From Peteryoungia rhizophila (GTDB taxonomy: Bacteria; Pseudomonadota; Alphaproteobacteria; Rhizobiales; Rhizobiaceae), in the NCBI RefSeq assembly GCF_004912145.1, contig NZ_STGT01000003.1, positions 248,001 to 312,000 of the forward strand: DNA of 64,000 nt, read 5' to 3'. This document shows positions 20,022-28,948 of the stretch, piece by piece. A program made the translations under genes and the position numbers. Numbering within the stretch: the stretch's first letter is position 1; the number at the start of each line of letters is the position of its first letter. The notes beneath the pieces are model-generated. The model ran no database searches and was not told the origin of the DNA. It saw nothing but the letters and a program-made list of their open reading frames with translations.

Positions 20022-20478
20022 CGCCCCGCACTTGCGGCCGGTACAACTGCGCCCGACTTCGAGATTACACCACAGCGATGAATAGACGGTTCATATCCAA
20101 CCTTCCGGGTGGGCCTGTCGTCTCTGCTCAATCTTGTTCTCGTCTGCATGATCTGGAGGCTAGACCGGATTTCCGGCAAGACCGGGGCGATCGCTCGCGC
20201 CCTCTCCATTTCATCCGTCAGATGGGCCGATCGCTCCCCAAAAGCGACCGAAGTCATTGCTATCAGCACCGAATTTTCGCCCCACAGGCTCATTTGAAAC
20301 TCTTCACGCCACCCACAGGAAACAGCCCCCGCCGTTTCCGGAAACACCGGTGCTCTTTGTTTGTGGCGGGAAATGGACAAATTCGGCGCGAGCGCGGCAG
20401 CCGAAGAAGGATAGATGCGCTGTTGCAGAATCATCACATTCCGGAAAGCTGAAATAGCGGTCGACGGCTTGAAACGAA
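20022..20478. other. Gene-free region upstream of exoR
   Basis: About 455 bp without a convincing gene; open frames on both strands have no ribosome site and no recognisable product. It must contain the exoR promoter. A perfect 12-bp palindrome, GTTTCCGGAAAC, lies at 20334-20345. No other structure was identified. Confidence 0.5.
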
Positions 20479-20503
20479 AGAAGCCCGGACGAGCCGGGCT
20501 TCT
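20479..20503 (-). terminator. Porin gene terminator
   Basis: AGAAGCCCGG and CCGGGCTTCT form a 10-bp stem with a 5-nt loop, followed on the minus strand by TTTCGTTTC. It lies 23 bases after the FadL-family gene. Confidence 0.8.
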
Positions 20504-20525
20504 GGAGGTCTAAGGTCTGCGAGGC

Positions 20526-21782
20526 TTAGAAGCGGATCTTGAGCGATGTCGAGACGGCGGCGGCGAGGTCGGTGCCGAAGTCGTAGGAGACGTCGCTGCC
20601 ATAAGACTCACCGTCGATCGTGACAGCTCCCGAGCTACCCGAGGTGAGCAGGCTCACGGCACCTGCGAGACGGAACTCAACATTCTCAGTCGGCGTGTAG
20701 GAAACACCAGTGCCGAAGATCCAGGTGTCGCTCTGAGCACCAAAACCCTGAGACGTGCCACGATCCCAAGTCACGGAACCTGCAACGCTCCACTGGTCAT
20801 TCAGCTTGTGACCAATACCACCGCTTACAGTCCAACCGTCCCGGTATGCCAGATCGAGGGAGGTTCGCTCCACATTCGTTGTCGAGTTATAGAAGCGGAT
20901 GCGCTGCAACTGGCTCCAATCGGTCCACTTCACCGAGCCGAATGCCAACCAGTCAGGGGCGATACCTGACTGAATCTTCATTTCAATAGAGTCGGGCATA
21001 GCCGCCGAACCGTAGACGTTTTCGATCGCTGCACCGGTAACCTGCCGCAAATCGAGAGTGCCTGTGATATCATCCAGCTTCACCTGGCTGTTATAGACCA
21101 AGCTGGCACGAAGAGCGTATTCTGGAATTTCGTAGGCTGCCCCAATCCGCCAGCCATAGCCATCCCCTTCGAGATCGAGGCGCCCGATGCCACTTAGGCC
21201 CGCCAAGGGCGGCACACCGGCGAGAACATCAGGGCTGATTACGATGCGCTCCTTGAAACCATCGACTTCCTGATAAAAGCCGCCGCCGATAATACGCAAC
21301 TGGCCAGGGCCCACGTCGAACTTGTAGGAGCAAGTAAGCGCATAGTTATGGCTGTTGACCTTCGTCTCAACATTCTGGTTCGCGCCGGCCCAGTCGGTAC
21401 CAGGCTTGGTGTGAGCTCCCCACGGCTGAGAGTAGTCTGCCATGCAAGCCACACCTTCAGTAAGGTTCGCCTTGAAGCCAATTCGAGGAACAAAGTAACT
21501 CTCTGTCTCATCGACAGAGTTTGAACGTGAATTCAGATTGCCACCGCCCAACGCTTCGCCAGTTCCGAAATTTGGATTGCTGGTATCGGTATCACGTACA
21601 TTTTTGAGCGTACGATCCGGCGCTACATACGTCACGCCGCTCTCGAACGTGTACTGACCCGGATCGAAAAGAAGGTCGATGTTATAACCGCCGCGTTCAA
21701 GACCGCCTGCCTGCGCGCCTCCCACGAATGCGCATGCTGCGATCAGCCCGAGGGCGGTGGTTTTCATCAAGTGGTTCGCCAT
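20526..21782 (-). CDS. OmpP1/FadL-family outer-membrane transport protein
   Basis: Outer-membrane beta-barrel of 418 aa, probably for hydrophobic substrates such as fatty acids or aromatics. It has a signal peptide ending AQA, the family-typical GGLERGGYNIDLLFD N-terminal plug region and a terminal Phe (SLKIRF) as BAM signal. GGGGAG precedes the ATG at 21782. The gene is monocistronic, with its own terminator and an unusual AT-rich, repeat-containing upstream region. Substrate is not deducible. Confidence 0.85.
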   Translation of the reverse strand: MANHLMKTTALGLIAACAFVGGAQAGGLERGGYNIDLLFDPGQYTFESGVTYVAPDRTLKNVRDTDTSNPNFGTGEALGGGNLNSRSNSVDETESYFVPRIGFKANLTEGVACMADYSQPWGAHTKPGTDWAGANQNVETKVNSHNYALTCSYKFDVGPGQLRIIGGGFYQEVDGFKERIVISPDVLAGVPPLAGLSGIGRLDLEGDGYGWRIGAAYEIPEYALRASLVYNSQVKLDDITGTLDLRQVTGAAIENVYGSAAMPDSIEMKIQSGIAPDWLAFGSVKWTDWSQLQRIRFYNSTTNVERTSLDLAYRDGWTVSGGIGHKLNDQWSVAGSVTWDRGTSQGFGAQSDTWIFGTGVSYTPTENVEFRLAGAVSLLTSGSSGAVTIDGESYGSDVSYDFGTDLAAAVSTSLKIRF

Positions 21783-22165
21783 GTCTCTCCCCAATTCCGG
21801 CAAAACTGTGATTTGCGATAGTAGACATGTGCGACAGAATGACAATCGGGTGATCGCCGTCACAGCTTTGTTCCATTGCCGAAATTTTTACGTAATGGTT
21901 TTGACGCGCACGTAAAACAGCCATTCGAATGGATGATTTTTTCATATCTGGTCAACTTGCGGCCATTACGCAGTGCAATTATTCCAATACCGCCACATAG
22001 CGTTGCCGTAACGCCACATGCGTGACGATGATCGCAAAGAGCAAAAATAAGGCAGTTGCATTTGCGATAATCGGGAATGACCGCCACCTGATTAGTATAT
22101 CGGCCTGAATCGTTACGCAGTGCAGCATTTTTCTGACGCAAACGTTTCGTTTTGAAACAAAAGGA
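21783..22165. other. AT-rich, repeat-bearing regulatory region upstream of the porin
   Basis: About 380 bp with no credible gene and visibly lower GC than its neighbours. It holds an 8-bp-arm dyad (21886-21917), a 12-bp direct repeat TTACGCAGTGCA (21966-21977 and 22113-22124), and three CGCCACMT-like copies (about 21993, 22010, 22083). These suggest binding by one or more regulators controlling the porin. Confidence 0.5.
21886..21917. promoter_or_regulatory. Candidate operator dyad upstream of the FadL-family gene
   Basis: TTTTACGT (21886-21893), 16 bases, then ACGTAAAA (21910-21917): perfect 8-bp inverted arms centred about 120 bp upstream of the porin ATG. The arm spacing and AT flanks fit a dimeric regulator site. 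No regulator can be named. Confidence 0.4.
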
Positions 22166-22192
22166 AAGGGCCGGATCTGAGATCCGGCCCTT
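22166..22192 (-). terminator. valS terminator
   Basis: A 12-bp perfect stem (AAGGGCCGGATC and its complement) with a 3-nt loop is followed on the minus strand by CCTTTTGTTTC. It lies 28 bases beyond the valS stop. Confidence 0.85.
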
Positions 22193-22220
22193 GGAATTAT
22201 ATTCCCGATGCCTGGGCGGG

Positions 22221-25151
22221 TCAGCCGGCCTCCATGACCCGCTTCAGCGCCGTCTCCAGGCTTGCCTTCTGCACTTCCAGTTCCTGGTAACGCTCGCGTT
22301 CGGCAGCGACCACCTCAGGATTGGCATTGGCGACGAACTTTTCATTGTTCAATTTGCCGGCGATGCGGGCCATCTCCTGGTCGACCTTGCCGATCGCCTT
22401 TTCGATGCGTGCCTTCTCGGCAGCTAGATCGATCAGGCTGCCCAGCGGCAGGCAGGCGGTCGCCTCGCCGACAACGATCTGGGCCGCTCCCTTTGGCGCG
22501 ACATCGGCGACGCTGATCACCTCGACGCGGGCGAGCCGCTTGATCGAGGCGTCATGGCGCAGCAGCCGTTCCTGGGTGACGCCATTGGCACCGACCACGA
22601 CGAGTGGTGCCGTCGCTCCCGGCGGCACGTTCATCTCGGATCGGGCCGAGCGAATGCCGGTGACGAGATCAATCAGCCAGTTGATGTCGGCCGCCGAATT
22701 TTCGTCGGAGAACTCCGGCGTCGGCCAATCAGCATGGCAAAGGAGCAGGTCGCGAGACGCGCCCTCGCCTGCCGTATGCGACCACAGCTCCTCCGTCATG
22801 AAGGGCATGAAGGGATGCAGCAGCTTGTAGATCTGCTCCAGCACATAGGCCGCACAGGCCTGTGCTTCCTTCTTGGCCGTCTCGTCCTCGCCCATGAAGA
22901 CGGGCTTCAGCAGTTCCAGATACCAGTCGCAGAACTGGTTCCAGACGAAGCGGTAGAGGCTGCCGGCCGCATCATTAAAGCGGTAGCTTTCGATTGCTTC
23001 CGTCACTTCGCTTTCAGTGCGCGCCAGTTCCGTCAGGATCCAGCGGTTGATCGCAAGCGAGGTCGTCTGCGGCAGGAAGCTCGGATCGGCCTTGACGCCA
23101 TTCATCTCGGCGAAACGCGTGGCGTTCCACAGCTTGGTGCCGAAGTTGCGGTAGCCGGCGATGCGGGCAGGATCGAGCTTCACGTCGCGGCCCTGGGCTG
23201 CCATGATCGCCAGCGTAAAGCGCAGGGCATCCGCACCATATTCGTCGATCAGGTCGAGCGGGTCGATGACATTGCCCTTCGACTTCGACATCTTTTGGCC
23301 GGCCTTGTCGCGAACCAAGGCATGGACATAGACCGTGTGGAAGGGCTCGACCGGATTGCCGTCCTCGTCCTTCATGAAGTGCAGGCCCATCATCATCATG
23401 CGGGCGACCCAGAAGAAGATGATGTCGAAGCCGGTGACCAGCACGTCGGTCTGGTAGTATTTTGCCAGTTCCGGCGTGTTGTCCGGCCAGCCGAGCGTCG
23501 AGAAGGGCCAGAGCGCCGACGAGAACCAGGTGTCGAGCACGTCCTCGTCACGGGTCAGGATCTCGCCGGGCTGGAAGTTTTCGAGCTTCTCCTCGACCCA
23601 GGCCTTCCACGGGCCTTCATGGGCGATGTAGTGCTGGATCGCCGAATGCAGCGCTTCTTCCTCGGTCTTCTCGACGAAGACCTGACCGTCAGGACCATAC
23701 CAGGCGGGGATCTGATGGCCCCACCAGAGCTGGCGCGAAATGCACCAGGGCTCGATGTTTTCCATCCATTCGAAGTAGGTCTTTTCCCAGTTCTTGGGGA
23801 CGAAATTGGTGCGGCCTTCGCGCACGGAGGCGATCGCCGGCTCGGCCAGCGTCTTTGCATCGGCAAACCACTGGTCGGTCAGCATGGGCTCGATGACAAC
23901 GCCGGAGCGGTCGCCAAAGGGCTGCATGATCTTCTTGTTCTCGACGAACGGAATGTCGTTGCCTTCATCATCCTGGGTGGTGACGGCGAGACCCTCCGCA
24001 TTGATCGCATCGACGATGCGCTTGCGGGCCTCATAGCGGTCGAGACCACGATACTCGTCGGGAACGAGGTTGATGTCATCGACTTCCGCTTCGTTCGGCA
24101 GGTGGCCGGTCTTGGCGATCTCCAGCGCACGAACGGCGTAGACGGCATAGTCCTCGCCGTCGTCGCGCATCTTCGCCTGGGTATCCATCAGGCGGTAGAG
24201 CGGGATCTTGTTGCGGCGGGCGACCTGATAGTCGTTGAAGTCGTGTGCGCCGGTGATCTTGACCGCGCCTGAGCCGAACTTCGGATCCGGATATTCGTCG
24301 GTGATGATCGGGATCAGACGGCGATGTTCCTTCGGTCCAACCGGGATTTCGCAGAGTTTGCCAACGATCGCCGCATAACGCTCATCCGAGGGGTGAACGG
24401 CGACAGCACCATCGCCCAGCATGGTCTCAGGCCGCGTGGTCGCGATCGCGATATAGTCGCGCTCTTCCTGGAAGATGACGTTGCCGTCCTCGTCCTTCTC
24501 GACATAGGTATAGGTCTGACCACCGGCGAGCGGATATTTGAAGTGCCACATATGGCCTTCAACTTCCTTGTTCTCGACCTCGAGATCGGAAATCGCCGTT
24601 TCGAACTTCGGATCCCAGTTGACCAGCCGCTTGCCGCGATAGATCAGGCCTTCCTTGTAGAGCGTGACGAAAACTTCGAGGACTGCGGCCGACAGGCCCT
24701 CGTCCATGGTGAAGCGTTCGCGCGACCAGTCACAGGAGGCGCCGAGGCGCTTCAGCTGGTTGAAGATCAGGCCGCCCGATTCTTCCTTCCACTCCCAGAC
24801 CTTCTCGATGAAGGCTTCGCGGCCCATGTCGCGGCGCGAGAGGTTCTGCCCGTTTTCGGCGAGCTTGCGCTCGACCACCATCTGAGTCGCTATGCCGGCA
24901 TGGTCCATGCCCGGCTGCCACAGCACGTCCTTGCCGCGCATGCGCTCGAAGCGAACCATGATGTCCTGCAGCGTGTTGTTCAGCGCATGGCCCATATGCA
25001 GCGAACCGGTCACGTTCGGCGGCGGGATCACGATGGTGAAGGTGTCCTCGCCCGGTTTCGCATTGGCGCCTGCGCGGAAGGCGTCCGCCTCTTCCCAGGC
25101 TTTCGCGATCTTCGGTTCGACGGCGGCTGAATCATAGGTCTTTTCGAGCAT
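22221..25151 (-). CDS. valS: Valyl-tRNA synthetase
   Basis: Class I synthetase that charges tRNA-Val, 976 aa. The HIGH motif appears as HMGH after PPPNVTGSL (about residues 52-55) and KMSKS at about 617-621. It has an editing domain, and the C-terminal coiled coil (LGSLIDLAAEKARIEKAI onward) is present. It starts MLEKTYDSAAVEPKI and carries its own terminator. popZ lies 115 bp upstream in the same direction. Confidence 0.97.
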   Translation of the reverse strand: MLEKTYDSAAVEPKIAKAWEEADAFRAGANAKPGEDTFTIVIPPPNVTGSLHMGHALNNTLQDIMVRFERMRGKDVLWQPGMDHAGIATQMVVERKLAENGQNLSRRDMGREAFIEKVWEWKEESGGLIFNQLKRLGASCDWSRERFTMDEGLSAAVLEVFVTLYKEGLIYRGKRLVNWDPKFETAISDLEVENKEVEGHMWHFKYPLAGGQTYTYVEKDEDGNVIFQEERDYIAIATTRPETMLGDGAVAVHPSDERYAAIVGKLCEIPVGPKEHRRLIPIITDEYPDPKFGSGAVKITGAHDFNDYQVARRNKIPLYRLMDTQAKMRDDGEDYAVYAVRALEIAKTGHLPNEAEVDDINLVPDEYRGLDRYEARKRIVDAINAEGLAVTTQDDEGNDIPFVENKKIMQPFGDRSGVVIEPMLTDQWFADAKTLAEPAIASVREGRTNFVPKNWEKTYFEWMENIEPWCISRQLWWGHQIPAWYGPDGQVFVEKTEEEALHSAIQHYIAHEGPWKAWVEEKLENFQPGEILTRDEDVLDTWFSSALWPFSTLGWPDNTPELAKYYQTDVLVTGFDIIFFWVARMMMMGLHFMKDEDGNPVEPFHTVYVHALVRDKAGQKMSKSKGNVIDPLDLIDEYGADALRFTLAIMAAQGRDVKLDPARIAGYRNFGTKLWNATRFAEMNGVKADPSFLPQTTSLAINRWILTELARTESEVTEAIESYRFNDAAGSLYRFVWNQFCDWYLELLKPVFMGEDETAKKEAQACAAYVLEQIYKLLHPFMPFMTEELWSHTAGEGASRDLLLCHADWPTPEFSDENSAADINWLIDLVTGIRSARSEMNVPPGATAPLVVVGANGVTQERLLRHDASIKRLARVEVISVADVAPKGAAQIVVGEATACLPLGSLIDLAAEKARIEKAIGKVDQEMARIAGKLNNEKFVANANPEVVAAERERYQELEVQKASLETALKRVMEAG

Positions 25152-25222
25152 TTTCCGACCGGATTTTCGAGTTCTGGATGTGGGTTGGTAAATAGGACTG
25201 GTAAAACCAAGTCAATAAAAAA

Positions 25223-25242
25223 GGCCGCTCTTGCGAGCGGCC
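25223..25242 (-). terminator. popZ terminator
   Basis: GGCCGCTC and GAGCGGCC arms with a 4-nt loop, followed on the minus strand by TTTTTTATTG. It separates popZ from valS. Confidence 0.85.
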
Positions 25243-25266
25243 CGTGATCCCGTAAGGGGGCTTCGG

Positions 25267-26211
25267 TCAGCGTCGCGGGCCGCGGGCGACGCGTTCGATT
25301 TCTTCGCGCACGAGACGTTCCACCAGCGTCGGCAGGTTGTCGTCCAGCCAGTCCTTCAGCATCGGACGCAGCATTTCCTCGGCCATTTCGTCGAGTGAGC
25401 GGCGCTCGGTGCCGTCGAAGGCAGCAGCCAGATCGGAAAAGGAGCGCGAGACCTGTTCGACAGTGGCGGCGGATACGAGCGCGTTCAGGTCGCGGCTTCC
25501 ACCGTCCATCTCGTTGCGCGGCTCGAATGCAGGCGCGTCCATCGGCTCTTCCTCGGCGCTCTCCATGACCGGTTCGACCACGGCAGGCGCTGGGCGCTCG
25601 ACGCGGACTTCGACCGAGGCGATCCGGGCCATTGGGGCTTCGGGTGCCGCAAACGACGAACGCGGCTCCTCCAACGGGGCACGCAGCGATGCCGGCATGA
25701 CCGGCTCAGTTGGCAGCGATGTGCGAAGATCGGTCGCGCGCATTTCGGCCAGGCGTGCAGTCATCAGCGAGGTTTCGCTCACACGGTCTTGATGGGCCTC
25801 CACGGCCGGCTCGCGACGCAGAGGCTCGGGCAGTTCCGAACGGCTCGGGGCCTGGACCGGGCGTTCCATGCGCTCGGAGGCCGAGCGGACACGGGCGGCG
25901 AGATCGGCAAGCGACACACTCTTCGGCATGTCGTCGATTTCAGCCTGCGGGGCTTCACGGCGCGGTTCGGCGTCGACACGCGGGATTTCACGATCAAACA
26001 TCGGGAAGGAAGAACCGGCATCGTTGGCCGCGATAAAATCGCCGCCGTCATAGGCCATGTCGCCCTCGTCGGCACCGTCGTCGTCTGCGAGATCTGACGC
26101 ATCCTGCGACAGGCTTTCGCCGTTCACCGGATCATTGCTCTCGATGATCCGGCGGATGGATGCCAGGATCTCTTCCATGGACGGTTCACGCGCTACGCTT
26201 GGCTGAGCCAT
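25267..26211 (-). CDS. popZ: Polar organizing protein PopZ, DUF2497
   Basis: Pole-organizing scaffold protein of 314 aa; in Agrobacterium PopZ marks the growing pole and anchors the centromere. The N-terminal PSMEEILASIRRII helix and the C-terminal oligomerisation region (LRPMLKDWLDDNLPTLVERL to the end) are the two conserved blocks of DUF2497. The roughly 220 residues between are acidic and Pro/Ala/Glu-rich. GGGGA six bases before the ATG at 26211 fixes the start over a longer open frame. It has a terminator on each side. Confidence 0.9.
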   Translation of the reverse strand: MAQPSVAREPSMEEILASIRRIIESNDPVNGESLSQDASDLADDDGADEGDMAYDGGDFIAANDAGSSFPMFDREIPRVDAEPRREAPQAEIDDMPKSVSLADLAARVRSASERMERPVQAPSRSELPEPLRREPAVEAHQDRVSETSLMTARLAEMRATDLRTSLPTEPVMPASLRAPLEEPRSSFAAPEAPMARIASVEVRVERPAPAVVEPVMESAEEEPMDAPAFEPRNEMDGGSRDLNALVSAATVEQVSRSFSDLAAAFDGTERRSLDEMAEEMLRPMLKDWLDDNLPTLVERLVREEIERVARGPRR

Positions 26212-26359
26212 ACTAATCCCCGTTGTCCTCAGAAACTGTCGACCGTGCAGAATTCCGCCGAGCCGATTCGCGCTCACCCTAGGATACGCACTTGCTGAAA
26301 AAAATCACGCGCCGACCAGGAATTGCCGTGATGCACAACTTTGTTTCGCATCGACGAAA

Positions 26360-26382
26360 AAGGCCCGCACGCGGCGGGCCTT
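26360..26382 (-). terminator. Terminator after the second isoaspartyl methyltransferase-like gene
   Basis: AAGGCCCGC and GCGGGCCTT arms with a 5-nt loop and a TTTTTCG tail on the minus strand. Confidence 0.85.
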
Positions 26383-26407
26383 GAAACACAGTCTTCCAGT
26401 TCGCTTC

Positions 26408-27079
26408 TCAGAAGACGAATTCGGAGGCCTTGCGGAAGCCCGGCAGCGGCTTCACGGCGGCGTTGAAATATTCGGTATAGGAGGTGATGCCGCCATTCTT
26501 GACGTAGAGGCGGGCGCGGGCGGCATTGCCGTAGCCGACGACGGCCACGAGACGGCCGCCTTCCCGCAACTGCGACAGGATCGCTTCCGGCACTTCCTCC
26601 ACGGCACCGTTGACGAAGATCACGTCATAGGGCGCTTCGGCTGCATAACCGTCTTCGAGCCTGGCCGACACGACGGCAACATTGTCATAGCCGAGCTCGG
26701 AAAGCTTTTCAGTCGCCTTGGTGACCAGCGCTTCGTCGCTTTCGGTCGCAACGACCGAGCCTGCGAGCAGAGACAGGATCGCTGCGGCATAACCGGCACC
26801 ACAGCCGATCTCCAGAACGAGGTCGTCCCTGGTGATGGCGGCGAGCTGCAGCAGCTTGGCGAGCGGCGACGCCTCCATGATGTAACGTGCGGGGTTGCCG
26901 TTGGCGGCGGGACAGACCTGCGTGTCCTCATCGATATAGGCGAGCGGCTTCAGTTCGGCCGGAACGAAGGCTTCGCGCGGCACCGACAGAAAGGCGTTCA
27001 GGACGGAATGGGACGTCACGTCCGTGGTCCTGATCTGATTATCCACCATCTTGGTGCGTGCTGCTGCGTAATCCATCAT
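26408..27079 (-). CDS. Protein-L-isoaspartate methyltransferase-like protein (second copy)
   Basis: SAM-dependent methyltransferase of the PIMT family, about 223 aa. Motif I is VLEIGCGAGYAAAIL and motif II-like ATESDEAL follows. It is only distantly similar to the surE-linked copy. It lacks the S-[QA]-P substrate motif, and the VTAAPPEIP segment of true Pcm reads VNGAVEEVP. It may methylate something other than isoaspartate. Two adjacent ATGs (27079, 27076) are both possible; AAAGAG precedes them. It has its own terminator, followed by popZ. Confidence 0.8.
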   Translation of the reverse strand: MMDYAAARTKMVDNQIRTTDVTSHSVLNAFLSVPREAFVPAELKPLAYIDEDTQVCPAANGNPARYIMEASPLAKLLQLAAITRDDLVLEIGCGAGYAAAILSLLAGSVVATESDEALVTKATEKLSELGYDNVAVVSARLEDGYAAEAPYDVIFVNGAVEEVPEAILSQLREGGRLVAVVGYGNAARARLYVKNGGITSYTEYFNAAVKPLPGFRKASEFVF

Positions 27080-27309
27080 CTCTTTCGCGCCCCGTATCGA
27101 CCGGCCATAGCGGCTACTTGCACCCGTGTCTTTAATTGCAGGCCGGGGCGCTTTCAAGCCGGTCTTCCCCTCGCACACGAGAATATCGCGGCTGCGCCAT
27201 GCAGCACGCACGCCTTCAGCGGAATGAAACGCCTTTCAACATGCGAACACGTCGAAAAAGCCCACCCGTTTTGGGTTAGGGCACGTCAAACAATCAAGGG
27301 AGTTTCGGA

Positions 27310-27383
27310 TGGAGGCCTCGCCCGGAATTGAACCGGGGTACAAGGATTTGCAGTCCTCTGCGTCACCACTCCGCCACGAGGCC
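27310..27383 (-). tRNA. tRNA-Cys (anticodon GCA)
   Basis: The minus strand folds into a complete cloverleaf: acceptor GGCCTCG/CGAGGCC, D-loop, anticodon loop CTGCAAA with GCA, T-arm GGTTCAATTCC and an encoded CCA end at 27310-27312. Confidence 0.97.
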
Positions 27384-27504
27384 ATCCGAGTAGAAAAGTG
27401 CGTGTGGTGGGCGGCATTTAGAACGGATCGAGAATGAGCGCAAGCGGAAAATCAGCGAATTTCCATACCCCCTGTGGAGCACTCCTACCCGCCGCATTCC
27501 GGGT

Positions 27505-27759
27505 TCAGGCGTCCTGCGTGGGCCAGCGGCGACGATCGAGGAGCCGCGTCGCTGCCATGACGGTTGCGGCATCTGCGAGACGCGCCGGATCGGTCACACC
27601 GGCGGTATAGAGACGGATGACCGCCCTGCCGACAGCCTCGCGATGACCGTCGTCGATCATGATTCGACCTGGTTTCGGAGCCACTGCCCGCATCGCGTCC
27701 TCGATGACGTTGAAATCCGCAGGCGTCAGGACCATCATGAGTTCGGTTGTGTTGCACAT
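27505..27759 (-). CDS. Small hypothetical protein
   Basis: 84-residue soluble protein of unknown function with no recognised domain. The ATG at 27759 (MCNTTELMM) has GAGG about 12 bases upstream; an in-frame start 12 codons earlier is also possible. Composition resembles real coding sequence (Ala/Arg-rich, helical, with DDGHREAVGRAVIRLY). It lies between tRNA-Cys and a small membrane-protein gene, all leftward. Confidence 0.6.
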   Translation of the reverse strand: MCNTTELMMVLTPADFNVIEDAMRAVAPKPGRIMIDDGHREAVGRAVIRLYTAGVTDPARLADAATVMAATRLLDRRRWPTQDA

Positions 27760-27889
27760 CTTGACCAATCCTCGCTCCGGCCGGGAACAGACCACGGCAA
27801 TCGCGGTTCGGTCTCTCGGCTCAGTCTCACCATACTAGGTGGTCTGGGTACGGTTGGTCATTTCACTAAGACATGTGCCTAAGGTGAAA

Positions 27890-27907
27890 GGCAGGAAACA
27901 CCCTGCC
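27890..27907 (-). terminator. Weak terminator after small membrane-protein gene
   Basis: GGCAGG and CCTGCC arms with a 6-nt loop, followed on the minus strand by TTTC, three bases beyond the stop at 27911. Confidence 0.5.
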
Positions 27908-27910
27908 CCA

Positions 27911-28192
27911 TCACATCTCGCGATCGCCGCCCCGTCGGCTGTTGCGCCGATACCACCAGACGGCTGCCCGCCGGCGCCGGCGCCGCACGAAAGACAGGTC
28001 ATGCGACAAGACGACGAGACCGAGCGGCACCATCCAGAATCCGAGGATCGGCAGAAAGCCGAGGACGCCGCCGCCCACCAGCGCCGTTCCGGTCGCGATC
28101 CGGCCGGCTCTCGAGCGCGGTACGGGGATCTCGAAGCGGCCGAGAACGAGGCGGCCGCGCGCCTGGTCGAGACGATAGCGTCTTTCCGGCAA
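27911..28192 (-). CDS. Small membrane protein, basic tail
   Basis: 93-residue protein with one hydrophobic hairpin or two short helices (TALVGGGVLGFLPILGFWMVPLGLVVLS), then an Arg-rich cytoplasmic tail. The start is a TTG at 28192 with AGGAG nine bases upstream. Without that choice the frame runs antisense into tRNA-Asn and gives the well-known spurious N-terminus seen in mis-annotated proteins. I recall similar short proteins in rhizobia, but function is unknown. Confidence 0.7.
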   Translation of the reverse strand: MPERRYRLDQARGRLVLGRFEIPVPRSRAGRIATGTALVGGGVLGFLPILGFWMVPLGLVVLSHDLSFVRRRRRRAAVWWYRRNSRRGGDREM

Positions 28193-28356
28193 AGGTTGAA
28201 ACTCCTGGTTCCTGGGGCGTGTCCGCCCTGTTTCGACCCCGTTTGAGATGGTGAACCCACAAATAAAAACAAGCGCATGACATTTTTTTTGAAAAACCGC
28301 TTGGCAAACGAGGCGAGCATCAGTATTACCCCGCTCACACCGCGCCAAGCGGCTGT

Positions 28357-28431
28357 TCCCTGGTAGCTCAGCGGTAGAGCATTCGACTGTTAATCGACAG
28401 GTCGCCGGTTCGAATCCGGCCCGGGGAGCCA
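28357..28431 (+). tRNA. tRNA-Asn (anticodon GTT)
   Basis: Full cloverleaf: acceptor TCCCTGG with CCGGGGA, anticodon stem-loop CGACTGTTAATCG carrying GTT, T-arm GGTTCGAATCC and an encoded CCA at 28429-28431. A terminator follows. Confidence 0.97.
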
Positions 28432-28439
28432 TTTATTCC

Positions 28440-28478
28440 AAAGGCCCGCGCCTCACAAAGGCGGCGGGCCTTTTGCTT
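28440..28478 (+). terminator. tRNA-Asn terminator
   Basis: AAAGGCCCGC and GCGGGCCTTT arms enclose a loop that can extend the stem with GCC/GGC; the tail is TTTTGCTTTT. Confidence 0.85.
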
Positions 28479-28619
28479 TTCGGGCCTTGAGCCTGTCGCC
28501 TGCTATCGGTGCTGCTCATTTCCAATGTCCCTGATTTCATTAACGCCGCTGAAACCCCCTCTTCACCTTTGACTGCTATCTCCCTCCCTTATCGAAATGG
28601 CATGCAAGGAGGACGGCCG

Positions 28620-28847
28620 ATGTGGCTCGAGCTTCACGATGGGGACGGTTTTCCCTTCTACGTCAACATGGACAATGTGGTGGATTTCCGCTGGTACGAG
28701 CGGGAAGGCTATACCTGCCTGCTGACAACCGCGCCGGTCGCCGAAAAGCTGCATCGTCTTTATGTGCGCGAAAGTGCCCAACAGATCCTGGCCATGATCC
28801 GGGCCGAACAGGCACGCCGCATGGGCCCTGGCCCTACCGCGGCCTGA
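28620..28847 (+). CDS. Small hypothetical protein, FlbD-like size and pattern
   Basis: 75 residues, no signal peptide. AGGAGG at 28607-28612 lies seven bases before the ATG at 28620 and fixes the start (MWLELHDGDGFP). The pattern of short beta strands then a helix (VNMDNVVDF, LLTTAPVAEKL, VRESAQQILAMI) faintly resembles FlbD-type proteins, but this is not enough to name it. Confidence 0.7.
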   Translation: MWLELHDGDGFPFYVNMDNVVDFRWYEREGYTCLLTTAPVAEKLHRLYVRESAQQILAMIRAEQARRMGPGPTAA

Positions 28848-28948
28848 GGCCTTTCGCGGATCTTCCCGGCTGCAAATTCGTGATCGGTTCGTGATCCCAT
28901 TCGGGCCGCGTTTCGTAAGGCAGGCATAGCCAACGAAGAAGGCACCGC

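Noticed and set aside
20012-20437. 141-residue leftward frame upstream of exoR
   Set aside because: No ribosome site, no recognisable domain and overlap with the exoR start region; left as noncoding.
27911-28432. 173-residue leftward frame running through tRNA-Asn
   Set aside because: The N-terminal part (RAGFEPATCRL...) is the classic artefact of translating a tRNA antisense. AGGAG and a TTG at 28192 mark the real start.
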